From: Bdellovibrionales bacterium
Lineage (GTDB): Bacteria; Bdellovibrionota; Bdellovibrionia; Bdellovibrionales; UBA1609
Assembly: GCA_026648125.1 (NCBI GenBank)
Contig: JAPKGD010000166.1
Location: forward strand, 1 to 5,366
Length of the DNA: 5,366 bases
Direction of reading: 5' to 3'
The translations under genes and the position numbers were made by a program. The notes beneath the pieces were generated by a model that worked only from the letters and a program-made list of their open reading frames with translations, searched no databases and was not told where the DNA came from. Shown here in pieces: positions 1-5,366 of this stretch; positions within the stretch are counted from its first letter, which is position 1, and each line of letters opens with the position of its first letter.

Positions 1-1
1 C

Positions 2-544
2 CGAACTCAGCTGGGATTTCCGTTGGTGGTCAAGCCCTCCCGAGAAGGCTCTACCGTCGGCATTTCAATTGTGAAATCCGAGAGTGAGTGGCTTAAGGCT
101 TTGCAGTTGGCCGCCCAGTACGACCAGGAGATTCTCATTGAGGAATTTATTGAGGGCTCCGAGATAACTGTTGCTGTGCTCGATGACCGGGCTCTCACTC
201 CCATCGAGATCGTTCCTAAAAAGGGCTTCTACGACTACTCGAATAAATATACGGCGGGAAACACAGACTACATTTTGCCTCCTCGCTTGTCTCAAGAAGT
301 GGTCAATAAGTGCCAGGAGTTAGCTCTGAGGGCACATCAGGCCTTGCAGTGCCGCTTATATAGTCGAGTGGACTTTCGAGTGACCAAAGAGGGTGTTCCT
401 TACATTTTGGAGATCAATACATTGCCGGGGTGCACTCCGACCTCACTATTGCCAAAAGCGGCCGCTCACGACGGGATTGCCTTTACTGAGATCATTCGCA
501 CCTTGGTCGAAAAGGCCGGATTGGATTATGAAGGCGTACGTTAG
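2..544 (+). CDS. ddl: D-alanine--D-alanine ligase, C-terminal part (5' end outside window)
   Basis: Cytoplasmic ATP-grasp ligase that joins two D-alanines for the peptidoglycan precursor. The window holds the last 180 residues; the reading frame is open through the left edge. Numbering from the first full codon, I see the ATP-binding lysine K11 in VVKPSREGSTVG with S17, the EEF..GSEITVAV segment with E54, the omega-loop pair K82-Y83 in FYDYSNKY, D124 in RVDF, and the metal and phosphate motif EINTLPGCTPTSL with E137, N139 and S148. These match E. coli DdlB K144, S150, E187, K215, Y216, D257, E270, N272 and S281 (recalled family numbering) with a constant offset of 133, so there are no indels in this half and about 133 residues are missing upstream. 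The omega-loop tyrosine indicates a D-Ala-D-Ala enzyme rather than a D-lactate-accepting one. The 3' end overlaps ftsQ by 17 bases, as expected in a dcw operon. Confidence 0.96.
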   Translation, partial: RTQLGFPLVVKPSREGSTVGISIVKSESEWLKALQLAAQYDQEILIEEFIEGSEITVAVLDDRALTPIEIVPKKGFYDYSNKYTAGNTDYILPPRLSQEVVNKCQELALRAHQALQCRLYSRVDFRVTKEGVPYILEINTLPGCTPTSLLPKAAAHDGIAFTEIIRTLVEKAGLDYEGVR

Positions 545-1265
545 ACTTATCATCGTCATGGCTGTGACTTCTTTGATTTCTCTCGGAGTATATATTGGGG
601 GAGAGGCGAGTTGGGGAAAGCTTTCGCGAATTGACATTGAGCTCGACCCTGAATCGGACCAAGTGCAGGTTTTTTCAAGAATCCAGGACAAGTTAAATTC
701 TCCGCTTAAGAAATACGAGGGTCAGTGGGTTTGGCGAGTTTCTCTGAAGGATGTTCTGGCGCAAGTGGAAGATGATCGGCGAGTTAAATCGGCAAGCGTG
801 ACCCGCCTGCTTCCAAATCGCCTCAAGATTTCCATTGTTCCTCATCAGCCGATTCTTGCTTGGGTCGATGAGATTGGAAAGCTCTACCCTATTGCCGCAG
901 ATGCGAGCCTCTTGCCCGCCGTTTCTCTTAAAGACAGTCGCGATGTTCCGCTCTTACGGGGCAGGGATTTTTATAATGATGAGGCCTTGAGAGAACGAGC
1001 GATTGAATTGCTAAAGTCTCTTCCTGAGGACGGTGCTTTGTCTCCTTCACGTATTTCTGAAATCACCCACTCTCCACAAATTGGCTTTAATTTGCTACTC
1101 ACTCAGGGCGGGATCGAGGTGAGGATGGGGGAAGACGACTTTGCTCGGAAAGCAAAGCGGGTCGAACAAGTTCTTAACTACCTCCTAGACCAACAGCTAA
1201 AGGGTCGCGTCATCGATGCGCGCTTCGCCAAAAAAGTTGTTGTCAGACTGCGTAATGCTCCTTAG
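528..1265 (+). CDS. ftsQ: Cell division protein FtsQ (POTRA-domain divisome protein)
   Basis: Bitopic inner-membrane protein of the divisome. In the family it links early cytoplasmic division proteins to the periplasmic FtsB/FtsL and the septal synthase. The 245-residue product has one membrane segment at about residues 7-24 and a periplasmic remainder. The FtsQ-type POTRA domain spans about 33-108, with the typical pattern of a WVWRVSL strand, DDRRVKSASVTRLLPNRLKISI, and then a P.LAWVD entry into the beta domain (about 109-240). The end, GRVIDARFAKKVVVRLR, matches the usual terminal strands. Length is near the family norm. The ATG inside the ddl 3' end is chosen because it puts the membrane helix at the N-terminus; the same frame is open further upstream, but only with non-ATG starts deep inside ddl. 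The ribosome binding site is weak (GGA about 7 bases upstream), which suggests coupling to ddl. The cytoplasmic tail is only about 6 residues, short for FtsQ. Identity rests on fold pattern and synteny. Confidence 0.92.
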   Translation: MKAYVRLIIVMAVTSLISLGVYIGGEASWGKLSRIDIELDPESDQVQVFSRIQDKLNSPLKKYEGQWVWRVSLKDVLAQVEDDRRVKSASVTRLLPNRLKISIVPHQPILAWVDEIGKLYPIAADASLLPAVSLKDSRDVPLLRGRDFYNDEALRERAIELLKSLPEDGALSPSRISEITHSPQIGFNLLLTQGGIEVRMGEDDFARKAKRVEQVLNYLLDQQLKGRVIDARFAKKVVVRLRNAP

Positions 1266-1436
1266 CCTTTAGATATGGACAGTGGTTGAGTCGAGGTCCT
1301 GCTTCAGGACTTTGGCCCAGCCATAACAAGGATGTTGTCTGTTCGAAAAAATGTCTTTCAGGGATGGAATTTAGAAACCACCATGGCAGACATGAATTCA
1401 CAGCAACAGCTTTGAGACTCAACTTTGGGGTAGCAC
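1266..1436. other. ftsQ-ftsA intergenic region, 171 bases
   Basis: This is the longest non-coding stretch in the window. It contains a stable hairpin at 1292-1314 and a short TTGAG/CTCAA palindrome at 1412-1422 just before the ftsA ribosome binding site. I searched by eye for sigma70 (TTGACA/TATAAT) and sigma54-like pairs and found none with acceptable spacing and match. The gap is longer than usual for ftsQ-ftsA, so an internal promoter or structured ftsAZ leader is plausible but not demonstrated. The open frame crossing it has no recognisable protein features. Confidence 0.6.
1292..1314 (+). promoter_or_regulatory. Stem-loop in the ftsQ-ftsA gap
   Basis: Arms GTCCTG (1296-1301) and CAGGAC (1305-1310) are exact inverted repeats around a 3-base loop. 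The stem extends outward to about 10 bp with two G-U pairs. The T residues after the right arm take part in the stem and the following bases (GGCCCAG) are not U-rich, so it is a poor Rho-independent terminator. It could be an mRNA-stabilising or processing hairpin, a weak attenuator, or an operator-like palindrome. The structure is read directly from sequence; the role is unknown. Confidence 0.5.
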
Positions 1437-2684
1437 ATGTCGAAGGCCAACAAGAAGCCGCACCTGATTGCCGGCCTTGATGTCGGTACGACGAAAGTCA
1501 CGTGTTCAATTGGATACATAACTGCCGATGGCGTTGATGTCGTTGGTATTGGAACTGCACCGAATCCGGGCATGAAGCAGGGGATGGTGGTCAACATCGA
1601 GGCGACTTCGGAGGCCATTCGCAAGGCCAAAGAAGAAGCGGAATTGATGGCCGGCCAACGAGTTCATGACGTGTGGCTCGGAGTCGGTGGATTTCACATT
1701 CAGTCCTTTGATTCGGCCGGAATGGTGGCGATCCGTAATAAGGAAGTATCAACTGAAGATATTGAGCGAGTGATTGAAGCGGCAAAAGCAGTCGCAATTC
1801 CGAATGATCGGCAGGTCCTCCATGTGCTGCCAAAAGATTTTAAAATCGACGGGCAAGAAGGAATCTTTGACCCGATTGGCATGAATGGAGTTCGCCTGGA
1901 GGCCTCGGTACATATTATTACCGGTAGCAACACCGCCATTTTGAATGCCATCAAATGCACCCAGCGCGCAGGCCTCCATGTGGCCGGACTCGTCCTTCAG
2001 CAGTTTGCTTCGGCGTTAGCCGTACTCAGTGGGGACGAAAGAAATTTGGGCGTCTGTGTTGTCGATATGGGTGGCGGAACTTGCGACATGATTACTTACG
2101 CTCAAGGCAGTGTGGTACACACGTCGGTTGTTCCGGTGGGCGGGCAGAATTTCACCCATGATGTAGCCATGGGACTAAAGACCACACAAGTCAACGCAGA
2201 GAACCTTAAAAAGAAGTACGGAGCTGCGTTGCCCGATTTGGTCGATCTCGATGAGGCGATTGAAGTGGAAAGTGTGGGCGGACGCAAAGCTCGCACGCTG
2301 CAACGACGCGATCTTTGTGAAATATTAGAGGCTCGCTCGGAAGAAACATTAGGTCTCCTCGCGCAAGAGTTAAAGGACAAGGGTTTTATCGGAAAATTGG
2401 GTTCGGGAGTTGTATTAACCGGTGGCGCAAGCCTTCTTCCGGGTCTTGTTGAAATGGGTGACTTTGTTTTGGATGTTCCCGTGCGCCGAGGTCAGCCCGA
2501 GAAGGTGGGCGGATTGACCGACATCGTTCGCAATGGCAGTTACGCAACAGCAATTGGATTGCTTCTATATGGTCGAGAGATGGAAAAGGACAAAGTTTTG
2601 CCTGTCGATGTGAAGGCAAGCGCTGAGGGCTTTGTTCATAAGTTGGGTGGTTGGAGTCGGCGCCTTAGAGATTTGTTGAATTAA
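1437..2684 (+). CDS. ftsA: Cell division protein FtsA (actin-like FtsZ membrane anchor)
   Basis: Actin-fold ATPase that tethers FtsZ filaments to the inner face of the cytoplasmic membrane and recruits later divisome proteins. The 415-residue product is of normal length. Visible motifs are phosphate-1 DVGTTK (15-20), a FtsA-specific 1C (SHS2-like) region about 85-165 beginning LGVGGFHIQS, phosphate-2 VDMGGGTCD (209-217), and the adenosine motif VVLTGGASLLPG (325-336). After a short linker (about 380-400), the tail HKLGGWSRRLRDLLN (401-415) looks like the amphipathic membrane-targeting helix, with basic residues and W, L, L on one face. The ATG has a GGGG ribosome binding site 6 bases upstream and places the phosphate-1 loop near residue 15, as in the family. 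It lies 171 bases after ftsQ and 22 before ftsZ. Nothing is missing or broken. Confidence 0.98.
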   Translation: MSKANKKPHLIAGLDVGTTKVTCSIGYITADGVDVVGIGTAPNPGMKQGMVVNIEATSEAIRKAKEEAELMAGQRVHDVWLGVGGFHIQSFDSAGMVAIRNKEVSTEDIERVIEAAKAVAIPNDRQVLHVLPKDFKIDGQEGIFDPIGMNGVRLEASVHIITGSNTAILNAIKCTQRAGLHVAGLVLQQFASALAVLSGDERNLGVCVVDMGGGTCDMITYAQGSVVHTSVVPVGGQNFTHDVAMGLKTTQVNAENLKKKYGAALPDLVDLDEAIEVESVGGRKARTLQRRDLCEILEARSEETLGLLAQELKDKGFIGKLGSGVVLTGGASLLPGLVEMGDFVLDVPVRRGQPEKVGGLTDIVRNGSYATAIGLLLYGREMEKDKVLPVDVKASAEGFVHKLGGWSRRLRDLLN

Positions 2685-2695
2685 AGGATTAATTC

Positions 2696-2704
2696 GGGGA
2701 GGGG
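2696..2704 (+). promoter_or_regulatory. Strong ribosome binding site of ftsZ
   Basis: GGGGAGGGG ends two bases before the ftsZ ATG, with the GGAGG core 4 bases from it. It is the most purine-rich Shine-Dalgarno sequence in the window, much stronger than those of ftsQ, ftsA and the phosphoesterase. That fits the known need for many more FtsZ than FtsA molecules from a shared transcript (inference). Confidence 0.75.
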
Positions 2705-2706
2705 TT

Positions 2707-4164
2707 ATGTTCGAGCTTGAGGAAAATGCCAATTTCGGCGCCAACATAAAAGTTGTTGGTGTTGGAGGTGGCGGAAGTAACGCGGTTCAGACCATGATTG
2801 AAAATGGTTTGGAAGGCGTTCAGTTCATCGTGGCAAATACAGATCGTCAGGCTTTAATTGCTAATAAAGCAGACGGAAAAATTCAGCTTGGTCGAGAGTT
2901 GACCAAGGGACTTGGCGCTGGTGCCAATCCAGAAATTGGACGTCGCGCAGCCATCGAGTCTTATAACGACATCGTGGCCCAGCTTGAAGGCGCCGACATG
3001 GTGTTTGTCACGGCTGGAATGGGCGGTGGAACTGGAACTGGGGGCGCTCCCATCGTAGCCAAGATCGCCAAAGAACTTGGCGCTCTCACTATCGGTGTGG
3101 TGACAAAGCCTTTTATCTTTGAAGGCAAAAAGCGCAAACGCCATGCTGATCAGGGACTGCAGGAACTCAAAGAAAACGTTGATACTCTCATCGTGATTCC
3201 AAATCAGAAGCTGTTGGCTGTTTCAACAGAGAGCACACCTCTCCTTGAGACATTCAAAAAGGCGGATGGCGTTTTATTCCACGCGGTGAAGGGAATTTCA
3301 GATCTCATCAATATTCGCGGTCTGATCAATCTCGACTTCGCAGATATCCGAACGGTCATGGCCGCAAAGGGTATGGCAATCATGGGTTCTGGCTTGGCTT
3401 CTGGCCCCAATCGGGCGGTGGAAGCGGCAACCATGGCGATCTCTTCTCCTTTGCTCGAGAATGTGTCGATCGATGGGGCAACTGGTATTATTATCAATGT
3501 TACCGGTGGTTCAAACCTCACGCTCTGGGAAGTCAACGAGGCTTCAACCCTTATTCAAGAAGCTGCCCACGAAGATGCTGAAATCATCTTTGGTGCAGTG
3601 ATTGATGAGGCCATGGGTGAAAATGTGAGCGTCACAGTGATTGCAACAGGTTTTGGTAGCGAGAACCAAAAGTTCATGAGCGACCAGATGACAAAATTGC
3701 AAGCGCTGGCGGATGTTCAAGCAGGTTTTGAATCTCGACGGCAAGCCCTCGAAGTGCAGACGCATTCGGGCGGACATGTCCACGGATTTGCCGCAAGTGG
3801 AGTCGTTCACCATGAAAAGCCAGTGACCCAGAAGGAAGAGGCGGTCGAAAAGCTATCACCGATTTTGCAGGAGCCCGTAAGCGTTCCTCAGGAGACGGCA
3901 AAAGAGAGATCCATGTTGCCACGGGATGTGCTTTTGGCGAAGGCCCGAGCTTACCGTGAGACCCAGTCGAAGCCAGAAGCTGCTTCAGCACAGCCAGAGC
4001 AGTTGTCGATGAATATGGATGAAGCTATGGATCCTCTCGCTTTGGCTCGAAAGATGGCTCAGGAAGTCAGTAAGTCGCCCTTTGAGAGCGAAAACTTAGA
4101 TGTGCCTTCCTATTTGCGTCGTAAGCGTTCAGTTGACCAAGAGAGTCCTGAGTCGCAAAGTTAG
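2707..4164 (+). CDS. ftsZ: Cell division protein FtsZ (tubulin-like GTPase), long linker
   Basis: Cytoplasmic tubulin homologue that polymerises into the Z-ring and organises septation. The product has 485 residues. The GTPase core spans about 12-318: GVGGGGSNAV (18-27), the tubulin signature GGGTGTG (106-112), FEGKKR (138-143), the T7 synergy loop NLDFAD (208-213) with its catalytic aspartates, and the end of the core at VSVTVIATGF (307-316). A low-complexity linker of about 145 residues follows, much longer than the roughly 50 of E. coli. It holds a His-rich patch (353-369), a possible helix PRDVLLAKARAYRE (405-418) and another at MDPLALARKMAQEV (441-454). The conserved C-terminal peptide for FtsA and other partners is NLDVPSYLRRK (463-473), with a short extra tail to 485. 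The strong ribosome binding site and the 22-base gap to ftsA suggest co-transcription. The next gene starts 2 bases after the stop. Both catalytic halves are intact. Confidence 0.99.
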   Translation: MFELEENANFGANIKVVGVGGGGSNAVQTMIENGLEGVQFIVANTDRQALIANKADGKIQLGRELTKGLGAGANPEIGRRAAIESYNDIVAQLEGADMVFVTAGMGGGTGTGGAPIVAKIAKELGALTIGVVTKPFIFEGKKRKRHADQGLQELKENVDTLIVIPNQKLLAVSTESTPLLETFKKADGVLFHAVKGISDLINIRGLINLDFADIRTVMAAKGMAIMGSGLASGPNRAVEAATMAISSPLLENVSIDGATGIIINVTGGSNLTLWEVNEASTLIQEAAHEDAEIIFGAVIDEAMGENVSVTVIATGFGSENQKFMSDQMTKLQALADVQAGFESRRQALEVQTHSGGHVHGFAASGVVHHEKPVTQKEEAVEKLSPILQEPVSVPQETAKERSMLPRDVLLAKARAYRETQSKPEAASAQPEQLSMNMDEAMDPLALARKMAQEVSKSPFESENLDVPSYLRRKRSVDQESPESQS

Positions 4165-4166
4165 GA

Positions 4167-4931
4167 ATGCTTTCGGCTCTATTTGTTTCTGACCTACATA
4201 TTAAAAGCCTGAGTGATTCACGCGCTCAGGCTTTTTTGCATTGGTTGAAGTCCCTTGGCCCTGATTCAGTCAGTCATTTATTCTTGGTCGGGGATATTTT
4301 TGATCTTTGGGTTGGTAATCACCGCTGCTTTTCGGATAGGTATGCCCCTCTTGTCACCGAGATTCGTCGCTTGAAATTGGCCGGAGTGGAAATTCACTAT
4401 TTTGAAGGCAATCACGATCTTCATCTCAAAAGTTTTTGGCAAGAACAGATAGGTATTGTGGTTCACACAGGACCTGACCTCTTTCAGCTCGGCCCTTGGA
4501 AGGTGAGAGTCGAGCATGGCGACGAAGCGGACCCTGAAGACAAAGGGTATCTTTTTTTGAGATGGTTTTTGCGGACGCCACCGCTTCATTGGTTAGCCGA
4601 AAATCTTCCGGACAGATGGCTCCTCAGCATTGGCATTCAGGCCAGTGACACCAGTCGCGCCTACACGAGCGAAATTAAAGTCGCACATGAATCAAAGATT
4701 CGCGAGAAACTCCATCACCACGCCGAATCCATCGCTCAAACGGTCGAATTTGATTTTCTGATTAATGGGCATGTTCATGTCCACGACGAGTACGGATTTA
4801 AAGTTGGGGGGCGAGAAGTTCGCGCCTACAACCTGGGATCTTGGTTGACCCCGCCATTTCGCATCCTTCGGCTTGACTCTAAGGGGGCAAGCTGGCTGAC
4901 AGCCGCCGCGCCTTATATCCTAAGTAGCTGA
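4167..4931 (+). CDS. lpxH: LpxH-type metallophosphoesterase (probable UDP-2,3-diacylglucosamine diphosphatase)
   Basis: Calcineurin-like phosphoesterase of 254 residues, close to the usual LpxH length of about 240. LpxH hydrolyses UDP-2,3-diacylglucosamine to lipid X and UMP at the inner membrane in lipid A synthesis. All metal-site motifs are present: SDLH (D9, H11), GDIFD (D43), GNHD (N82, H83, D84), HGD (H117) and GHVH (H202, H204). The stretches GDEADPEDKGYLFLRW and YNLGSWL resemble the LpxH-like clade found in Bacteroidetes. The classical enzyme has GNRDF, with an arginine here replaced by His83, so the exact substrate is less certain. The ATG is 2 bases after the ftsZ stop and its AGGA touches the start codon, so translation probably depends on ribosomes finishing ftsZ. 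This start is needed because SDLH is only 7 residues in. A terminator-like hairpin lies within codons 13-24. Confidence 0.8.
   Translation: MLSALFVSDLHIKSLSDSRAQAFLHWLKSLGPDSVSHLFLVGDIFDLWVGNHRCFSDRYAPLVTEIRRLKLAGVEIHYFEGNHDLHLKSFWQEQIGIVVHTGPDLFQLGPWKVRVEHGDEADPEDKGYLFLRWFLRTPPLHWLAENLPDRWLLSIGIQASDTSRAYTSEIKVAHESKIREKLHHHAESIAQTVEFDFLINGHVHVHDEYGFKVGGREVRAYNLGSWLTPPFRILRLDSKGASWLTAAAPYILSS
4203..4237 (+). terminator. Intrinsic terminator-like hairpin inside the 5' end of the lpxH-like gene
   Basis: Four A (4203-4206), the left arm GCCTGAG (4207-4213), an 11-base loop, the exact complementary right arm CTCAGGC (4225-4231) and six T (4232-4237). The A-tract can pair with the T-tract, giving an 11-bp stem; T4214-G4224 and G4215-C4223 can extend it inward. 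This is a textbook Rho-independent terminator beginning 38 bases after the ftsZ stop, yet it lies wholly in the coding frame of the next gene. It may end most ftsZ transcripts, with readthrough when lpxH is being translated. The A-tract gives partial activity in the opposite direction too. Confidence 0.75.
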
Positions 4932-4944
4932 TATCACATGGTTT

Positions 4945-4973
4945 TTGTTCGGATGTCCGGACTCTGTTATAAA
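4945..4973 (+). promoter_or_regulatory. Candidate sigma70-type promoter upstream of the last gene
   Basis: TTGTTC (4945-4950) and TATAAA (4968-4973) are separated by 17 bases. The -10 matches the consensus at 5 of 6 positions and the -35 at 3 of 6. The spacer contains the perfect 8-base palindrome GTCCGGAC (4955-4962), which could be part of a repressor site. The position fits a separate transcription unit starting at 5059. Called by eye only. Confidence 0.35.
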
Positions 4974-4994
4974 CTTTTCTGTTGCGCCACGTCA

Positions 4995-5000
4995 TATAAT
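4995..5000 (+). promoter_or_regulatory. Perfect TATAAT -10 element upstream of the last gene
   Basis: TATAAT is an exact consensus -10 hexamer lying 58 bases before the ATG at 5059. The expected -35 position (4972-4977, AACTTT) is a poor match and there is no TGn extension, so activity would depend on an activator or on the -10 alone. It may be a second start for the same gene. Confidence 0.4.
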
Positions 5001-5058
5001 GCGATATGTCAATTGCCCTGGTCTTCTAAATTGTTCTCTCAGACTGAGGTTAGCGTTT

Positions 5059-5366
5059 ATGGCAAAAGTGTTCTCGGGTCTTTTGGCAGTTCTTTTGGCG
5101 GTCACGGCCGATGCTCAATCCCCCATACTCAACTTTTTAAAGACGGATCAGGGACTCTCACTTTTAGCTCAGGAATTCAAACTGAACCAAGTGATGCGAG
5201 CGGATTTGGAATCCGATCAAGTTGCGGAGGCGAGTGCAAAATATCGCATCCGTCGTGTTCGCATCAAGCATTCCAACGTGGGTCCTGTGCGTATGACTTT
5301 GCGAGAGCCGGTAAATCAAAAAGCACCTCTGCCTCTCGTCTTTGTGATTGCAGGCCTTGAGTCAAA
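5059..5366 (+). CDS. Probable exported alpha/beta-hydrolase-like protein, N-terminal part (3' end outside window)
   Basis: The frame is open from the ATG to the right edge (102 complete codons). The first 19 residues look like a Sec signal peptide: a lysine at position 3, a hydrophobic core GLLAVLLAV (7-15) and a likely cleavage site after ADA (17-19), so the product is probably periplasmic, surface-exposed or secreted. There is no lipobox cysteine. The mature part begins with a helix-prone region (about 22-60), then basic beta-type segments (YRIRRVRIKH, VRMTLREPV) and PLPLVFVIAGLES (90-102). That last segment resembles the first buried strand plus oxyanion-hole turn of alpha/beta hydrolases (usually ..HG). 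The nucleophile and the rest of the triad would lie outside the window, so the family call is tentative. The start has GAGG 9 bases upstream, and candidate promoters sit in the 127-base gap before it. Probably not part of the division operon. Confidence 0.65.
   Translation, partial: MAKVFSGLLAVLLAVTADAQSPILNFLKTDQGLSLLAQEFKLNQVMRADLESDQVAEASAKYRIRRVRIKHSNVGPVRMTLREPVNQKAPLPLVFVIAGLES

Noticed and set aside
393..527. Upstream extension of the ftsQ frame
   Set aside because: It would overlap ddl by about 150 bases with a non-ATG start, and the encoded residues do not resemble an FtsQ tail. The ATG at 528 gives a normal membrane-anchored start.
1335..1375. TTGTCT with a downstream GAATTT/TTTAGA as an ftsA promoter
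   Set aside because: No -10-like hexamer falls at 16-18 bases from TTGTCT; the candidates lie about 26-29 bases away.
1412..1422. TTGAG-A-CTCAA palindrome before ftsA as an operator
   Set aside because: Only 5 bp per arm with a single-base centre, so chance occurrence is likely; kept only as a side note in the intergenic entry.
1286..1480. 64-codon open frame bridging the ftsQ-ftsA gap
   Set aside because: No ribosome binding site or protein features, and it runs into the ftsA coding region in another frame.
3204..3536. 110-codon frame on the - strand inside ftsZ
   Set aside because: It is antisense to the strongly conserved GTPase core; no independent start signal or domain.
4881..4925. 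GGCTGACAGCC inverted repeat near the end of the lpxH-like gene as a terminator
   Set aside because: The stem is too short once a real loop is allowed, and no T-tract follows.
4938..5360. 140-codon open frame on + strand rich in Ser, Cys and Gly
   Set aside because: It overlaps the 5059 frame, which has a ribosome binding site, a signal peptide and a hydrolase-like strand. The alternative product has no recognisable domain and covers the promoter region, so it is a shadow frame.

Overview
The window is the distal part of a division and cell wall (dcw) cluster from a Gram-negative bacterium. All real genes lie on the + strand. In order they are the 3' part of ddl (D-Ala-D-Ala ligase), ftsQ, ftsA, ftsZ, an LpxH-type metallophosphoesterase, and the 5' end of a probable exported alpha/beta-hydrolase-like protein that runs off the right edge. 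An inner-membrane FtsQ, a lipid A-type phosphoesterase and an exported protein all suggest a diderm. Base composition looks near 50% GC by eye. The long-linker FtsZ and the ddl-ftsQ-ftsA-ftsZ order would fit a Bdellovibrionota or former deltaproteobacterial genome, but that assignment is an impression and not a search result.

Layout: ddl overlaps ftsQ by 17 bases. A 171-base gap with a strong hairpin but no convincing promoter separates ftsQ from ftsA. ftsA and ftsZ are 22 bases apart, and ftsZ has a very purine-rich ribosome binding site. The phosphoesterase starts 2 bases after the ftsZ stop. A 127-base gap then carries candidate sigma70-type promoter elements ahead of the last gene, which looks like a new transcription unit.

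How the genes work together: Ddl makes the D-Ala-D-Ala dipeptide for the peptidoglycan precursor. FtsQ, FtsA and FtsZ are core divisome parts: periplasmic scaffold, membrane tether and cytoskeletal ring. The phosphoesterase probably acts in lipid A synthesis, placing outer-membrane supply directly behind ftsZ.

The most unusual signal is a near-perfect Rho-independent terminator (A-tract, 7-bp GC-rich stem, six T) lying inside the phosphoesterase coding sequence, about 40 bases after the ftsZ stop. The essential N-terminal DxH metal motif is encoded upstream of the hairpin, so the gene must be read through it. This suggests a translation-sensitive attenuator between ftsZ and the lipid A gene. 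No mobile elements, CRISPR arrays, tRNA or rRNA genes were seen.
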